8,151 nt of DNA from Bacteroidota bacterium (lineage in GTDB: Bacteria > Bacteroidota > Bacteroidia > Flavobacteriales > Flavobacteriaceae): assembly GCA_009936675.1 (NCBI GenBank), contig JAACDY010000155.1:1-8151 (forward strand), given 5' to 3'. Below, in pieces: positions 1 to 7,969 of this stretch (positions are counted from its first letter, which is position 1; each line of letters opens with the position of its first letter). Below the pieces are notes generated by a model, which had not been told where the DNA came from, did no database searches, and saw nothing but the letters and a program-made list of their open reading frames with translations. The translations under genes and the position numbers were made by a program.

Positions 1-1198
1 AACAGCCAAAAAAGACCGTTGGAAAACCATTGCTTTGGGTCTTCCACAAATCAGCTCTGAGGTGAATTATCAGAACTTTTTGGAAATGCCAGTTTCACTG
101 GTTCCTGCTGAGTTTTTTGGTGGAAATCCTGGCGAGTTTTCCGAACTTACCTTTGGAACGGAGCAAAATATGATCGGTTCTTTGAAAGTGGAACAGCTCG
201 TCTTTGACGGATCGTATTTGGTGGGTCTGGAGGCCTCAAGGGTTTACCTCTCCATTTCGGAAAACCTTTTTGAAAAAACCCATTTGGAAATAAAAAAACT
301 GATAACGAACCTCTACTCCAACGCACTGTTGGCCAAATACAACATTCTTTTTTTGAAAAAAAACAAGGCTTCGTTGGAAGAAAATTTTGAAGAAATCCAT
401 CAACTTTTCAAAAATGGTTTTGAAGAAGAAGAAAGTGTAGAGCAGATTCAATTGTCTTTAGCTCAAACCAACAGCCGACTCAAATACGCAAATAACTTAC
501 TGCGGATCGAAGAGGATATGCTGAAGTTTGTAATTGGGTACCCCATCGACAGACCCTTAAAATTGGCAGACGAATTGGATGATATCTTTAATGAAGACCT
601 CTACTTTGTCACCTTACCCAATCCCGATGACATTCAAAACAATATCGACATCAGAATTGCCGACAACAATGTAAAAGCGGAAGCCCTGTTGTTGAAATTG
701 GAAAAATCCAAAGCACTGCCCAAAGTGAATGCTTTTATCAATCGCACTTATACGGGAAACAGTAACGATTTCACTTTTGCGGATAGCGATCAAAAATGGT
801 ATGGTTCTTCACTGCTGGGCTTGAATGTTAAAATTCCTATTTTCAGTTCTTTGGGTCGAAATGCCAGTACCCAAAAAGCAAAAATCAGTCTGGATCAGGC
901 CAAAACTCAGTTGGAAGAAACACAGGCCAAAATAAGAATCGAAGTAAACGCAGTCATGAACGACTACCAATTGTCCATTGACAATTATTATACCGAAAAA
1001 GAAAACCTGAGGTTGGCCGAAAGCATAGAACAAAAAAATCAAACCAAATTCTTTGAAGGGATGGTTCAAAGTTTTGAACTCAGAATGGCTCAACTTCACC
1101 TCTACACCGCTCAGAGTAATTTTGTTGCTGCCATCCAAAAGGTAATCACCAATAAATTAGCGTTGGAAACCCTACTTAATCAATCTAATACGAACTAA
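1..1198 (+). CDS. TolC-family outer membrane efflux channel (5'-truncated by window edge)
   Basis: This is the outer-membrane exit duct of a tripartite efflux pump; such proteins trimerise into a beta-barrel plus a long periplasmic alpha-helical tunnel. The reading frame is open from base 2, giving 398 visible residues, so the gene begins upstream. A TTG at 35 is not the start, because the codons before it (TAKKDRWKTIA) continue the family sequence. The internal duplication of TolC proteins is visible: a first strand-turn segment near visible residues 60-75 (KVEQLVFDGSYLVG) and its counterpart near 275-290 (VKIPIFSSLGRN), each followed by long helical, Gln/Glu/Lys-rich stretches. The motif KNGFEEEESVEQ and the ending FELRMAQLHLYTAQSNF are typical of Bacteroidota members. 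Only the signal peptide and N-terminal edge should be missing. The stop lies 3 bp before the adaptor gene, so the two are almost certainly co-transcribed. The family is clear; the substrate is unknown. Confidence 0.93.
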   Translation, partial: TAKKDRWKTIALGLPQISSEVNYQNFLEMPVSLVPAEFFGGNPGEFSELTFGTEQNMIGSLKVEQLVFDGSYLVGLEASRVYLSISENLFEKTHLEIKKLITNLYSNALLAKYNILFLKKNKASLEENFEEIHQLFKNGFEEEESVEQIQLSLAQTNSRLKYANNLLRIEEDMLKFVIGYPIDRPLKLADELDDIFNEDLYFVTLPNPDDIQNNIDIRIADNNVKAEALLLKLEKSKALPKVNAFINRTYTGNSNDFTFADSDQKWYGSSLLGLNVKIPIFSSLGRNASTQKAKISLDQAKTQLEETQAKIRIEVNAVMNDYQLSIDNYYTEKENLRLAESIEQKNQTKFFEGMVQSFELRMAQLHLYTAQSNFVAAIQKVITNKLALETLLNQSNTN

Positions 1199-1201
1199 AC
1201 C

Positions 1202-2368
1202 ATGAAAAAAATCATCTATTCCCTTTGTTTGACTTCTATTTTTCTTGCTTGCTCAGGAGATCAAGCAGCATCGACCCAAGATCTGATTGCTTCAAAAAAT
1301 CTCAAGGGTCTAAAGACACAAAAAGAAAAAAAATTAAAAAGCCTCAATGCCTTAAAGTTGGAATTGAACCAAATCAATACCGCCATCTCAGATTTGGATC
1401 CCTCCGAAAAGTTGGCATTGATTTCCATGTTCGAGGTAAAACCGGAAAATTTTGAACATTATATAGACATTCAAGCCAACATCAAAACCCGACAAAATGT
1501 GTTGCTTTATCCTGAATACAACGGCACACTCAAAAGGGTTTATGTAGCAGAAGGCCAAAAAGTCAAAAAAGGAAAACTCCTCGCTCAGATTGACGATGCA
1601 GGGCTTAAAAACCAGTTGGAACAATTGGAGATTCAGGCCAAGCTGTCAAAAACAACATATGAGCGAACGCAGAGGCTGTGGGATCAAAACATAGGTTCCG
1701 AGATGCAGTTGCTCCAGACCAAAGCAAACTACGAAAGTCAATTAAAATCGATTGCACAACTAAAAAAACAATTACAACGGACTCAAATTTTGGCTCCTTT
1801 TTCGGGAACCATAGACGAAATTGTAGCCAATACCGGTGCCAATTTGTTACCGGGACAAACCCCTGTAATGAGGATTGTCAATCTCCAGCAAATGTACACA
1901 GAAGCAAGTGTGCCAGAACGCTACCTCAGAGAGGTCAAAAAAGGAACTTCGGCAAAGGTGAGCATACCCATGTTGGATAGAGAATACTCCACCACCATCC
2001 GTCAGACCGGGAACTTTATCAACCCCAATAACCGGAGTTTTAGGGTGGAAACCCCCCTACCCAACCCTGATGAAATGATCAAACCCAATTTGAGTTGTAA
2101 GTTGAAAATTAACGATTACAGCAACCCTCAGGCACTGATGATTCCTCTGAGAATCGTCAAAGAAAATGCCCTCGGTAAAAAATATATTTTCAAATTAAAA
2201 CCCGACGGCAAAGATCAGGTGTATCGTACCCAACAGATTTTTGTTCAATTGGGTAAAAAGAGTTCGGACAAGATAGAAGTATTGGAAGGTCTTCAAGCGG
2301 GCGACCTATTGGTAGACGAAGGAGCAACCATCGTTGAAAACAATCAACGGGTCAAAAACATTCAATAA
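1202..2368 (+). CDS. Efflux RND periplasmic adaptor (HlyD/AcrA-type membrane fusion lipoprotein)
   Basis: This adaptor links the inner-membrane RND permease to the TolC-type channel across the periplasm. It has 388 residues, close to the family norm. The N-terminus is a lipoprotein signal (MKKIIYSLCLTSIFLAC) with probable lipidated Cys17; the lipobox is slightly off consensus, with Phe at -3. Residues about 30-66 are a Lys/Leu/Glu-rich predicted coiled coil before the core. The core follows in standard order: first lipoyl half at about 99-131 (GTLKRVYVAEGQKVKKG), helical hairpin at about 133-193, second lipoyl half at about 194-228 (ILAPFSGTIDEI), beta-barrel at about 230-303, and membrane-proximal domain at about 308-385. 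The ATG at 1202 is chosen because it gives the lipoprotein signal and sits 3 bp after the previous stop. No Shine-Dalgarno motif is visible, as is usual in Bacteroidota. The fold and role are secure; the lipidation is inferred. Confidence 0.95.
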   Translation: MKKIIYSLCLTSIFLACSGDQAASTQDLIASKNLKGLKTQKEKKLKSLNALKLELNQINTAISDLDPSEKLALISMFEVKPENFEHYIDIQANIKTRQNVLLYPEYNGTLKRVYVAEGQKVKKGKLLAQIDDAGLKNQLEQLEIQAKLSKTTYERTQRLWDQNIGSEMQLLQTKANYESQLKSIAQLKKQLQRTQILAPFSGTIDEIVANTGANLLPGQTPVMRIVNLQQMYTEASVPERYLREVKKGTSAKVSIPMLDREYSTTIRQTGNFINPNNRSFRVETPLPNPDEMIKPNLSCKLKINDYSNPQALMIPLRIVKENALGKKYIFKLKPDGKDQVYRTQQIFVQLGKKSSDKIEVLEGLQAGDLLVDEGATIVENNQRVKNIQ

Positions 2369-2382
2369 TTGGATCGAAAAAA

Positions 2383-5300
2383 ATGAAAAAACTACTCAAA
2401 GAATTTCCTTTATCCAGTTGGGCCATTGACCATAAAACCGTCATCTATGTCATCATGGCCATCTTTTTCTTTTTGGGAATACGATCCTATAATGTCATGC
2501 CTCGTGAAAGTTTCCCAGAGATCAATGACACACGAATATTTGTCTCGGCAGTATTCCCTGGAAATACGGCTGAAGACATTGAACGATTGATTGTTGACCC
2601 ACTGGAGGACGCCCTCAAAGGAGTATCGAACCTGGTGGATATTACCTCCACTTCAGAAGAAGATTTTGCCGTCATCCAATTGGAGTTTGACGAAAATATA
2701 CCCCTGGACTTGGCCAAACAAAAAACAAAAGATTTGGTGGACGGGGTCGTATCGGGTGCCGATTGGCCCACCTTCAACAATGCCAAAGTCGAACCCTCTG
2801 TGTTTGAAATGGATTTTTCCGAATTGATGCCCATTTTGAGCATCAGTATGGTGGGCGATTATCCCATCGAACAGATGAAAGATTTTGCCGGCTATCTCGA
2901 AGAAAAAATTGAACAAATTCCCGAGGTCAAATCGGCCGATGTGAGGGGCATACAAGCTTTTGAAGTGGAGATCGCTGTGGATATTTACAAAATGACCGCC
3001 GCCAAAATCAGTTTTAACGACATCCTCAACGCCATAGGAGGAGAAAACACCACCATTTCTGCGGGGAATATCATTGCCGGTGGGCAAAGAAGAAGTTTGA
3101 GAATCGTTGGGGAAATTTCCGATCCCGAAGAACTCAAAAACTTTGTCATCAAAAGTGAAAAAGCAGCCACCTATTTGGGAGATATCGCCAAAGTGAGTTT
3201 TAAGGAGAAAGACATTTCCTCCTATGCTCGGTCTTTTGGTGAAAAGGTAGTTTTGCTTGATGTCAAAAAACGAGGAGGGAAAAACCTGATCCAAGCTTCC
3301 CAAAAAATACAAGCCTTGATCGATGACATTGGGGAAAATGTTTTTCCCAAAAGCATCAAACTGACCATTTCCAATGATCAATCTACCGTAACCCTCAACC
3401 AAGTCAGTGATTTGGTCAACAACATCATCTTTGGGGTATTGCTGGTGGTCACCGTATTGATGTTCTTTTTGGGCTTTAGAAATTCACTTTTTGTGGGCTT
3501 TGCTATACCCATGTCCATGTTTATGTCCTTTATGATTCTCTCCTTATTGGGCTATACCATGAATACGATGGTGCTTTTCGGTTTGGTAATGGGACTGGGA
3601 ATGCTGGTGGACAATGGGATCGTTGTAGTCGAGAATGTCTATCGTCTGATGGAAAAAGAAGGTATGAGTCGCATCCAAGCGGCCAAAGTTGGGATTGGAG
3701 AAATTGCCTACCCCATCATTGTTTCAACCGCCACCACCATTGCGGCCTTTGTTCCCTTGGGTGCTTGGCCGGGATTGATGGGAGAATTTATGATTTATTT
3801 CCCCATCACCCTCTCTGTCGTATTGGGTTCTTCACTGATTGTGGCCTTGTTTTTCAACTCCATGTTGGTTTCCCGTTTTATGGAAATTAACGAAAGAGAA
3901 ATTTCTCTAAAAGGACTGTTGAGATTAACACTAATTCTCGGTGGTCTGGGCTTGATTTTGGTATTCAACCAAGGATTTTTTAGGGGATTGGGTACTCTAA
4001 TGATTGTTATCACCTTACTTTTTTGGGCTTACAAATATTTCCTCAAAGGATCGGCCTCTGTTTTTCAAAATAACTTTTTACCGAGGATGGAAAAAGGCTA
4101 CCGATCCTTTTTGTCCATGGCACTCAAAGGTTTTCGTCCCATCGCCTTTTTGATTGGAACATTCGTACTGTTGATTTCTTCTTTTGTATTGATGGGGATT
4201 TTTCCCCCCAAGGTGGAGTTTTTCCCAGAAAATCAACCCCTTCAGATTCTCACCTATATAGAATATCCCGAAGGAACAGATATCGACAAAACCAACGCCA
4301 TTACTCAAAAAATTGAAGCCGATATTTTTTCCATCATCAATCAAGAAAAATACCGCAATGGCGATTACAACTATTTGGTGGAAGATGCAGTGGCGCAAGT
4401 GGGTGCTGGGGCCGGAAATCCCGAAATAGACGGTGGGGTAACCAACGAAATGCCTCACAAAGCCAAAATATCCCTTACCATGCGGGAATTTAAATTCCGG
4501 AATGGGCTGTCCAGTGAAAGCCTGCGGAGTGAAATTCAACAATTCCTCAACGGGAGGTATCCCGGAGTATCTGTTTCTGTTGAAAAAGATGCCAATGGCC
4601 CACCAGTGGGTTATCCTGTAAATATAGAGATTTCGGGAAGGGATTATGAAAAACTTATTCTTACTGCCCAAGAGATGAAGGACTTTCTCAATACGGAAAA
4701 TATACCTGGAGTAGAGGAACTCAAAATAGATGTCAACAAAAACAAACCGGGAACCCAGCTGATCATCGATCGGACAAAAGCAGGGGAATTGGGGGTTTCT
4801 GCAGGCATGATTGGCTCCCAATTGAGAAATTCTATTTTTGGTGCCAAAGCAGGGGTTTATAAAAAAGACGGTGAAGACTATGAAATCAATGTGCGTTTTC
4901 AAGAGCAGTACCGATACGATCCCAATGCTTTGTTCAACCAATTCGTAACCTTTAGGGATCAATCCTCTGGGAAAATTAAAGAGATTCCCATTGCAGCCTT
5001 GGTCAAAACCCAAAACTCCTCCTCCTACAGTGCCATAAAACACCGCAAATCCATTCGGCTGGTTACTTTGTATTCCGACGTATTGGCGGGCTATAACGCC
5101 AACGAGGTAGTGGCCAATGTAAAAGCCGCTTTACTGAACTACCCTCTTGATTTTGGAGTTGAATTCAAATTCACCGGAGAAATCGAGGAACAAGACAAAA
5201 ATATGGCCTTTTTGTCCAATGCGCTTCTCGCTGCCTTGGCCTTGATCATGTTGTTGTTGGTTTTCCAATTCAATTCCATTTCCAAACCCATCATTATACT

Positions 5301-5820
5301 AATTTCTATTTTCTTGAGTTTTACTGGGGTATTTTTGGGGATTACAATTTTCCAGATGCCTTTTGTTATATTGATGACCATGATGGGGATCATCTCCCTG
5401 TCGGGGATTGTAGTGAACAACGGTGTGGTGCTTTTGGATTATACACAGCTATTGATCGACCGCAAAAAGGTGGCCATGGAACTACCCGAAGAAAGCATGT
5501 TGCCCAAAGCGGAAGCCGTTGAGGCCATCATCGAAGGAGGAACTGCGAGGTTGCGCCCCGTAATCCTCACAGCCGTCACCACCATATTGGGATTGATTCC
5601 TTTGGCCATTGGTCTGAACATCGACTTTTTCTCCTTATTTTCGGAATGGAACCCCAAGGTCTTTATAGGAGGTGACAATGTCATTTTTTGGGGACCCTTG
5701 GCCAAGACGGTAATCTTTGGATTGAGTTTTGCGACTTTCCTTACCCTGATCATTGTACCCGCCACCTTTCTGATCACTTACCAGATCAAACTGAAATGGC
5801 ACAAGCTATTTAAAAAATAA
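2383..5820 (+). CDS. Efflux RND transporter permease (AcrB/HAE1-like)
   Basis: This is the inner-membrane motor of the pump; RND permeases work as trimers that take substrates from the periplasm or membrane and export them using the ion gradient. At 1145 residues it is about 100 longer than AcrB. The two-fold RND layout is visible: TM1 near 18-34, a large periplasmic loop to about 340, TM2-TM6 at about 344-494, TM7 near 585-605, a second periplasmic loop to about 940, and TM8-TM12 at about 943-1131. TM4 carries GMLVDNGIVVVEN and TM10 carries GIVVNNGVVLLDY. Compared with AcrB (Asp407, Asp408, Lys940), the matching residues are Asp410, Asn411 and Asn1012. Two further hydrophobic stretches at about 512-528 and 535-553 lie in the TM6-TM7 linker. 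The segment before TM12 (residues 1085-1104) is longer than in AcrB. The start lies 14 bp after the adaptor stop. It may export drugs, bile-like compounds, lipids or metabolites; the sequence does not decide. Confidence 0.95.
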   Translation: MKKLLKEFPLSSWAIDHKTVIYVIMAIFFFLGIRSYNVMPRESFPEINDTRIFVSAVFPGNTAEDIERLIVDPLEDALKGVSNLVDITSTSEEDFAVIQLEFDENIPLDLAKQKTKDLVDGVVSGADWPTFNNAKVEPSVFEMDFSELMPILSISMVGDYPIEQMKDFAGYLEEKIEQIPEVKSADVRGIQAFEVEIAVDIYKMTAAKISFNDILNAIGGENTTISAGNIIAGGQRRSLRIVGEISDPEELKNFVIKSEKAATYLGDIAKVSFKEKDISSYARSFGEKVVLLDVKKRGGKNLIQASQKIQALIDDIGENVFPKSIKLTISNDQSTVTLNQVSDLVNNIIFGVLLVVTVLMFFLGFRNSLFVGFAIPMSMFMSFMILSLLGYTMNTMVLFGLVMGLGMLVDNGIVVVENVYRLMEKEGMSRIQAAKVGIGEIAYPIIVSTATTIAAFVPLGAWPGLMGEFMIYFPITLSVVLGSSLIVALFFNSMLVSRFMEINEREISLKGLLRLTLILGGLGLILVFNQGFFRGLGTLMIVITLLFWAYKYFLKGSASVFQNNFLPRMEKGYRSFLSMALKGFRPIAFLIGTFVLLISSFVLMGIFPPKVEFFPENQPLQILTYIEYPEGTDIDKTNAITQKIEADIFSIINQEKYRNGDYNYLVEDAVAQVGAGAGNPEIDGGVTNEMPHKAKISLTMREFKFRNGLSSESLRSEIQQFLNGRYPGVSVSVEKDANGPPVGYPVNIEISGRDYEKLILTAQEMKDFLNTENIPGVEELKIDVNKNKPGTQLIIDRTKAGELGVSAGMIGSQLRNSIFGAKAGVYKKDGEDYEINVRFQEQYRYDPNALFNQFVTFRDQSSGKIKEIPIAALVKTQNSSSYSAIKHRKSIRLVTLYSDVLAGYNANEVVANVKAALLNYPLDFGVEFKFTGEIEEQDKNMAFLSNALLAALALIMLLLVFQFNSISKPIIILISIFLSFTGVFLGITIFQMPFVILMTMMGIISLSGIVVNNGVVLLDYTQLLIDRKKVAMELPEESMLPKAEAVEAIIEGGTARLRPVILTAVTTILGLIPLAIGLNIDFFSLFSEWNPKVFIGGDNVIFWGPLAKTVIFGLSFATFLTLIIVPATFLITYQIKLKWHKLFKK

Positions 5821-5822
5821 TT

Positions 5823-5855
5823 TTTGGTCTGGAGAAAAGCTTCTTACTACCTTTG
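5823..5855 (+). promoter_or_regulatory. Bacteroidota-type sigma-A promoter for aspS
   Basis: A -33 element TTTG (5823-5826) and a -7 element TACCTTTG (5848-5855) are separated by 21 bp. This matches the known Bacteroidota consensus TTTG / TAnnTTTG and its spacing. Transcription would begin roughly 5-8 bases after the -7 box, leaving a leader of only about 10-13 bases before the ATG at 5873. The -33 box lies within six bases of the permease stop codon, so aspS can be expressed independently of the efflux operon. The match is by eye; no start site has been mapped. Confidence 0.75.
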
Positions 5856-5872
5856 CAACTAATTCAAATAAA

Positions 5873-7633
5873 ATGTTGAGAACCCACCACTGCGGCGCAC
5901 TGAATGAAAAGCATTCCAATGAGGAAGTTACCCTCTCAGGATGGGTGCAAAAAGTAAGAAATAAAGGCTTTATCGTTTGGGTAGATATAAGAGATCGTTA
6001 CGGAATTACACAATTGGTTTTTGACGAGGAACGCAGTCCAGAAGCGGTTTTTAAAAAATCATTGGAGTTGGGACGTGAAGATGTGATCCAAATTAAAGGA
6101 AAAGTCATTGAGCGGGAATCCAAAAATCCCAACATGAGTACTGGAGGAATCGAAATACTGGTAGCAGAATTAAGGGTATTAAACGCCGCCAAAACACCGC
6201 CATTTACCATTGAAAACGAAACAGATGGTGGAGACGAATTGCGCATGCAGTACCGCTATTTGGATTTGAGGCGAGCCCCAGTAAGAGAAAACCTCATCTT
6301 TAGACATAAGGTGACTATGGCGGTTAGGAATTTTTTATCCCAAGCCGATTTTATCGATGTTGAAACCCCCTATTTGATCAAATCGACCCCCGAAGGAGCA
6401 CGCGATTTTGTGGTGCCTTCTAGAATGAACAGTGGGCAATTTTATGCTCTTCCTCAGTCTCCACAGACTTTTAAGCAACTGCTGATGATTGCAGGGTTTG
6501 ACAAGTATTTCCAAATTGTAAAATGCTTTAGAGATGAAGACCTAAGAGCCGACCGACAACCGGAGTTTACACAGATCGATTGTGAAATGACATTTGTCGA
6601 ACAGGAGGATGTATTGGTGCAATTTGAGGCCATGATTCAACATCTTCTAAAAGAAATCAAAGGGGTGGAATTGGGTGCCTTTCCCCGTATGACGTTTGCA
6701 GAAGCCATGCAACAATACGGCAATGACAAGCCCGACATACGTTTTGGGATGACCTTTGGTGAACTGAACGCATTGGCGCAAAACAAGGGCTTTAATGTGT
6801 TTGACAGTCAAGAACTGGTTGTAGGCATTGCGGTGCCGGGCGGTGCCAGCATGAGCCGAAAAGAAATCGATGCTTGGATCGAATGGGTCAAGCGACCCCA
6901 AATCGGGGCCAAAGGGCTGGTATGGGTAAAATGCAACGAAGATGGGAGCTATAAATCCACTGTCGATAAATTCTTTGGGGGCGATGATCTAACCCAATGG
7001 GCGGAAGCCACAGGAGCCCAAGCCGGAGATTTGATCTTTGTAATGGCCGGAGCTGCCCACGCAACCCGAACCCAACTCAGTGCACTGCGGATGGAAATTG
7101 CCGAGCAAATGGGACTGAGGAAAGCCCATGAGTTTGCCGCACTGTGGGTAACCGACTTTCCCCTATTGGAATGGGATGAAGACAGCCAACGCTATCACGC
7201 CATGCACCATCCCTTTACTGCTCCCAAAAAAGAAGATCTGGGTCTGCTCGATAGCGATCCCGCCAAAGCAAAGGCAAATGCCTATGACTTGGTATTGAAT
7301 GGGAATGAAATTGGAGGGGGTTCCATCCGAATTCACGACACAAGCCTCCAAGAAAAAATGTTTGATCTGTTGGGATTCTCAGAAGAGGAAGCTAAAGAAC
7401 AATTTGGCTTTTTGATGGATGCCTTCCAATACGGTGCTCCCCCCCACGGTGGTATTGCCTTGGGACTGGATCGATTGGTGGCTATTTTGGGAGGAAGTGA
7501 GACCATAAGGGATTTTATCGCTTTTCCAAAAAATAACAGTGGAAGAGATGTGATGATCGATGCACCTGCTGCATTGACCTCCGAACAATTAGAAGAATTA
7601 TACCTTAAAACGCTGACCAAAAACCCTTCATAA
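5873..7633 (+). CDS. aspS: Aspartyl-tRNA synthetase
   Basis: This cytoplasmic class IIb synthetase activates aspartate with ATP and charges tRNA-Asp. Its 586 residues match the bacterial form (E. coli AspRS is 590). Domains in order are an N-terminal OB-fold anticodon-binding domain (about 1-105, with LSGWVQKVRNKGF and WVDIRDRYGITQLVF), the catalytic core with motif 1 (about 160-167, FIDVETPYL), the flipping-loop region STPEGARDF (171-179), the active-site segment QSPQTFKQ (195-202), motif 2 (FRDEDLRADRQPEFTQID, 219-236, with Arg220), the bacterial GAD insertion (about 290-420), and motif 3 (GLDRL, 531-535, with Arg534). All signature residues are intact. The ATG at 5873 gives the expected N-terminus and follows the promoter closely. 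Whether it charges only tRNA-Asp or also tRNA-Asn is not settled here. It is an essential housekeeping gene. Confidence 0.98.
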   Translation: MLRTHHCGALNEKHSNEEVTLSGWVQKVRNKGFIVWVDIRDRYGITQLVFDEERSPEAVFKKSLELGREDVIQIKGKVIERESKNPNMSTGGIEILVAELRVLNAAKTPPFTIENETDGGDELRMQYRYLDLRRAPVRENLIFRHKVTMAVRNFLSQADFIDVETPYLIKSTPEGARDFVVPSRMNSGQFYALPQSPQTFKQLLMIAGFDKYFQIVKCFRDEDLRADRQPEFTQIDCEMTFVEQEDVLVQFEAMIQHLLKEIKGVELGAFPRMTFAEAMQQYGNDKPDIRFGMTFGELNALAQNKGFNVFDSQELVVGIAVPGGASMSRKEIDAWIEWVKRPQIGAKGLVWVKCNEDGSYKSTVDKFFGGDDLTQWAEATGAQAGDLIFVMAGAAHATRTQLSALRMEIAEQMGLRKAHEFAALWVTDFPLLEWDEDSQRYHAMHHPFTAPKKEDLGLLDSDPAKAKANAYDLVLNGNEIGGGSIRIHDTSLQEKMFDLLGFSEEEAKEQFGFLMDAFQYGAPPHGGIALGLDRLVAILGGSETIRDFIAFPKNNSGRDVMIDAPAALTSEQLEELYLKTLTKNPS

Positions 7634-7667
7634 AGGAAAATTCCTAAAATAAATTAGGTCCAATCGA

Positions 7668-7910
7668 ATGAAATATCTACTCAGAATACTTTTTTTAGGA
7701 ATACTCATCAGCCTGAGCTATGGACTTTATGTCAATTCTACAGGCAATACATTGTTAGGAAATAGGATCATTGGATTCACAGTTTTGATGGCAGCTTTCA
7801 TATTTATGCCCATTTTTTTGGTTCACCGATGGAAAGGAAAAAGGCTACAAGACTACACCCTATCCAAAGAGAATTTGGAAAAACTTAGGGATTTAGATCA
7901 AAAAAAATGA
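7668..7910 (+). CDS. Small two-helix membrane protein, function unknown
   Basis: This is an 80-residue protein with two clear hydrophobic segments, about 4-22 (LLRILFLGILISLSYGLY) and about 34-52 (IIGFTVLMAAFIFMPIFL), joined by a short polar loop containing NSTGNTLLGNR. A charged C-terminal tail (HRWKGKRL, then KENLEKLRDLDQKK) follows. Positive charges next to both helices suggest that both ends face the cytoplasm, with a short periplasmic loop. I recognise the general type as a small protein seen in flavobacterial genomes but know no function for it. It begins 34 bp after aspS with no promoter visible in between, so it is probably co-transcribed with aspS. Hydrophobic periodicity, a proper ATG and a TGA stop, and the tight spacing support a real gene. 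There is no signal peptidase site, so it is unlikely to be secreted. Confidence 0.8.
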   Translation: MKYLLRILFLGILISLSYGLYVNSTGNTLLGNRIIGFTVLMAAFIFMPIFLVHRWKGKRLQDYTLSKENLEKLRDLDQKK

Positions 7911-7940
7911 TCCAATAGAGCTTAGCCACCTAATAAAGTG

Positions 7941-7949
7941 TAACTTGCA
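7941..7949 (+). promoter_or_regulatory. Possible -7 promoter element for the cold-shock gene
   Basis: The sequence TAACTTGCA resembles the Bacteroidota -7 box with its common GCA tail, but one T of the TTTG is missing. It sits 20 bases before the ATG at 7970; the aspS element (TACCTTTGCA) sits 15 bases before its own ATG. No TTG-type -33 element is visible at the right distance upstream, so this is a weak candidate resting mainly on resemblance and position. Confidence 0.35.
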
Positions 7950-7969
7950 CGAAATTTTTAAATTAAAAT

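Noticed and set aside
35..37. TTG as the start codon of the TolC-family gene
   Set aside because: The frame is open upstream to the window edge and encodes family-typical sequence, and a TolC protein should have a signal peptide before this point.
2653..3402. Minus-strand open frame (249 codons) opposite the permease gene
   Set aside because: It is also a shadow of the permease coding sequence; the Phe/Asp/Gly-rich composition follows from reverse reading of that gene.
4078..5043. Long minus-strand open frame (321 codons) opposite the permease gene
   Set aside because: It lies wholly antisense to a strongly conserved RND coding region, has low-complexity Phe/Gly/Ile-rich content, and resembles no family.
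7635..7658. Short inverted repeats after aspS (GGAA-AA-TTCC, and CCTAA...TTAGG) as a terminator
   Set aside because: The stems are only 4-5 bp and AT-rich, with a 2-base loop in one case and no following T-run; they are too weak for an intrinsic terminator.
7911..7969. Structured cold-shock leader or riboswitch upstream of the cold-shock gene
   Set aside because: The gap is only 59 bp and AT-rich, with no convincing stem; it is far shorter than the long cspA leader of E. coli.
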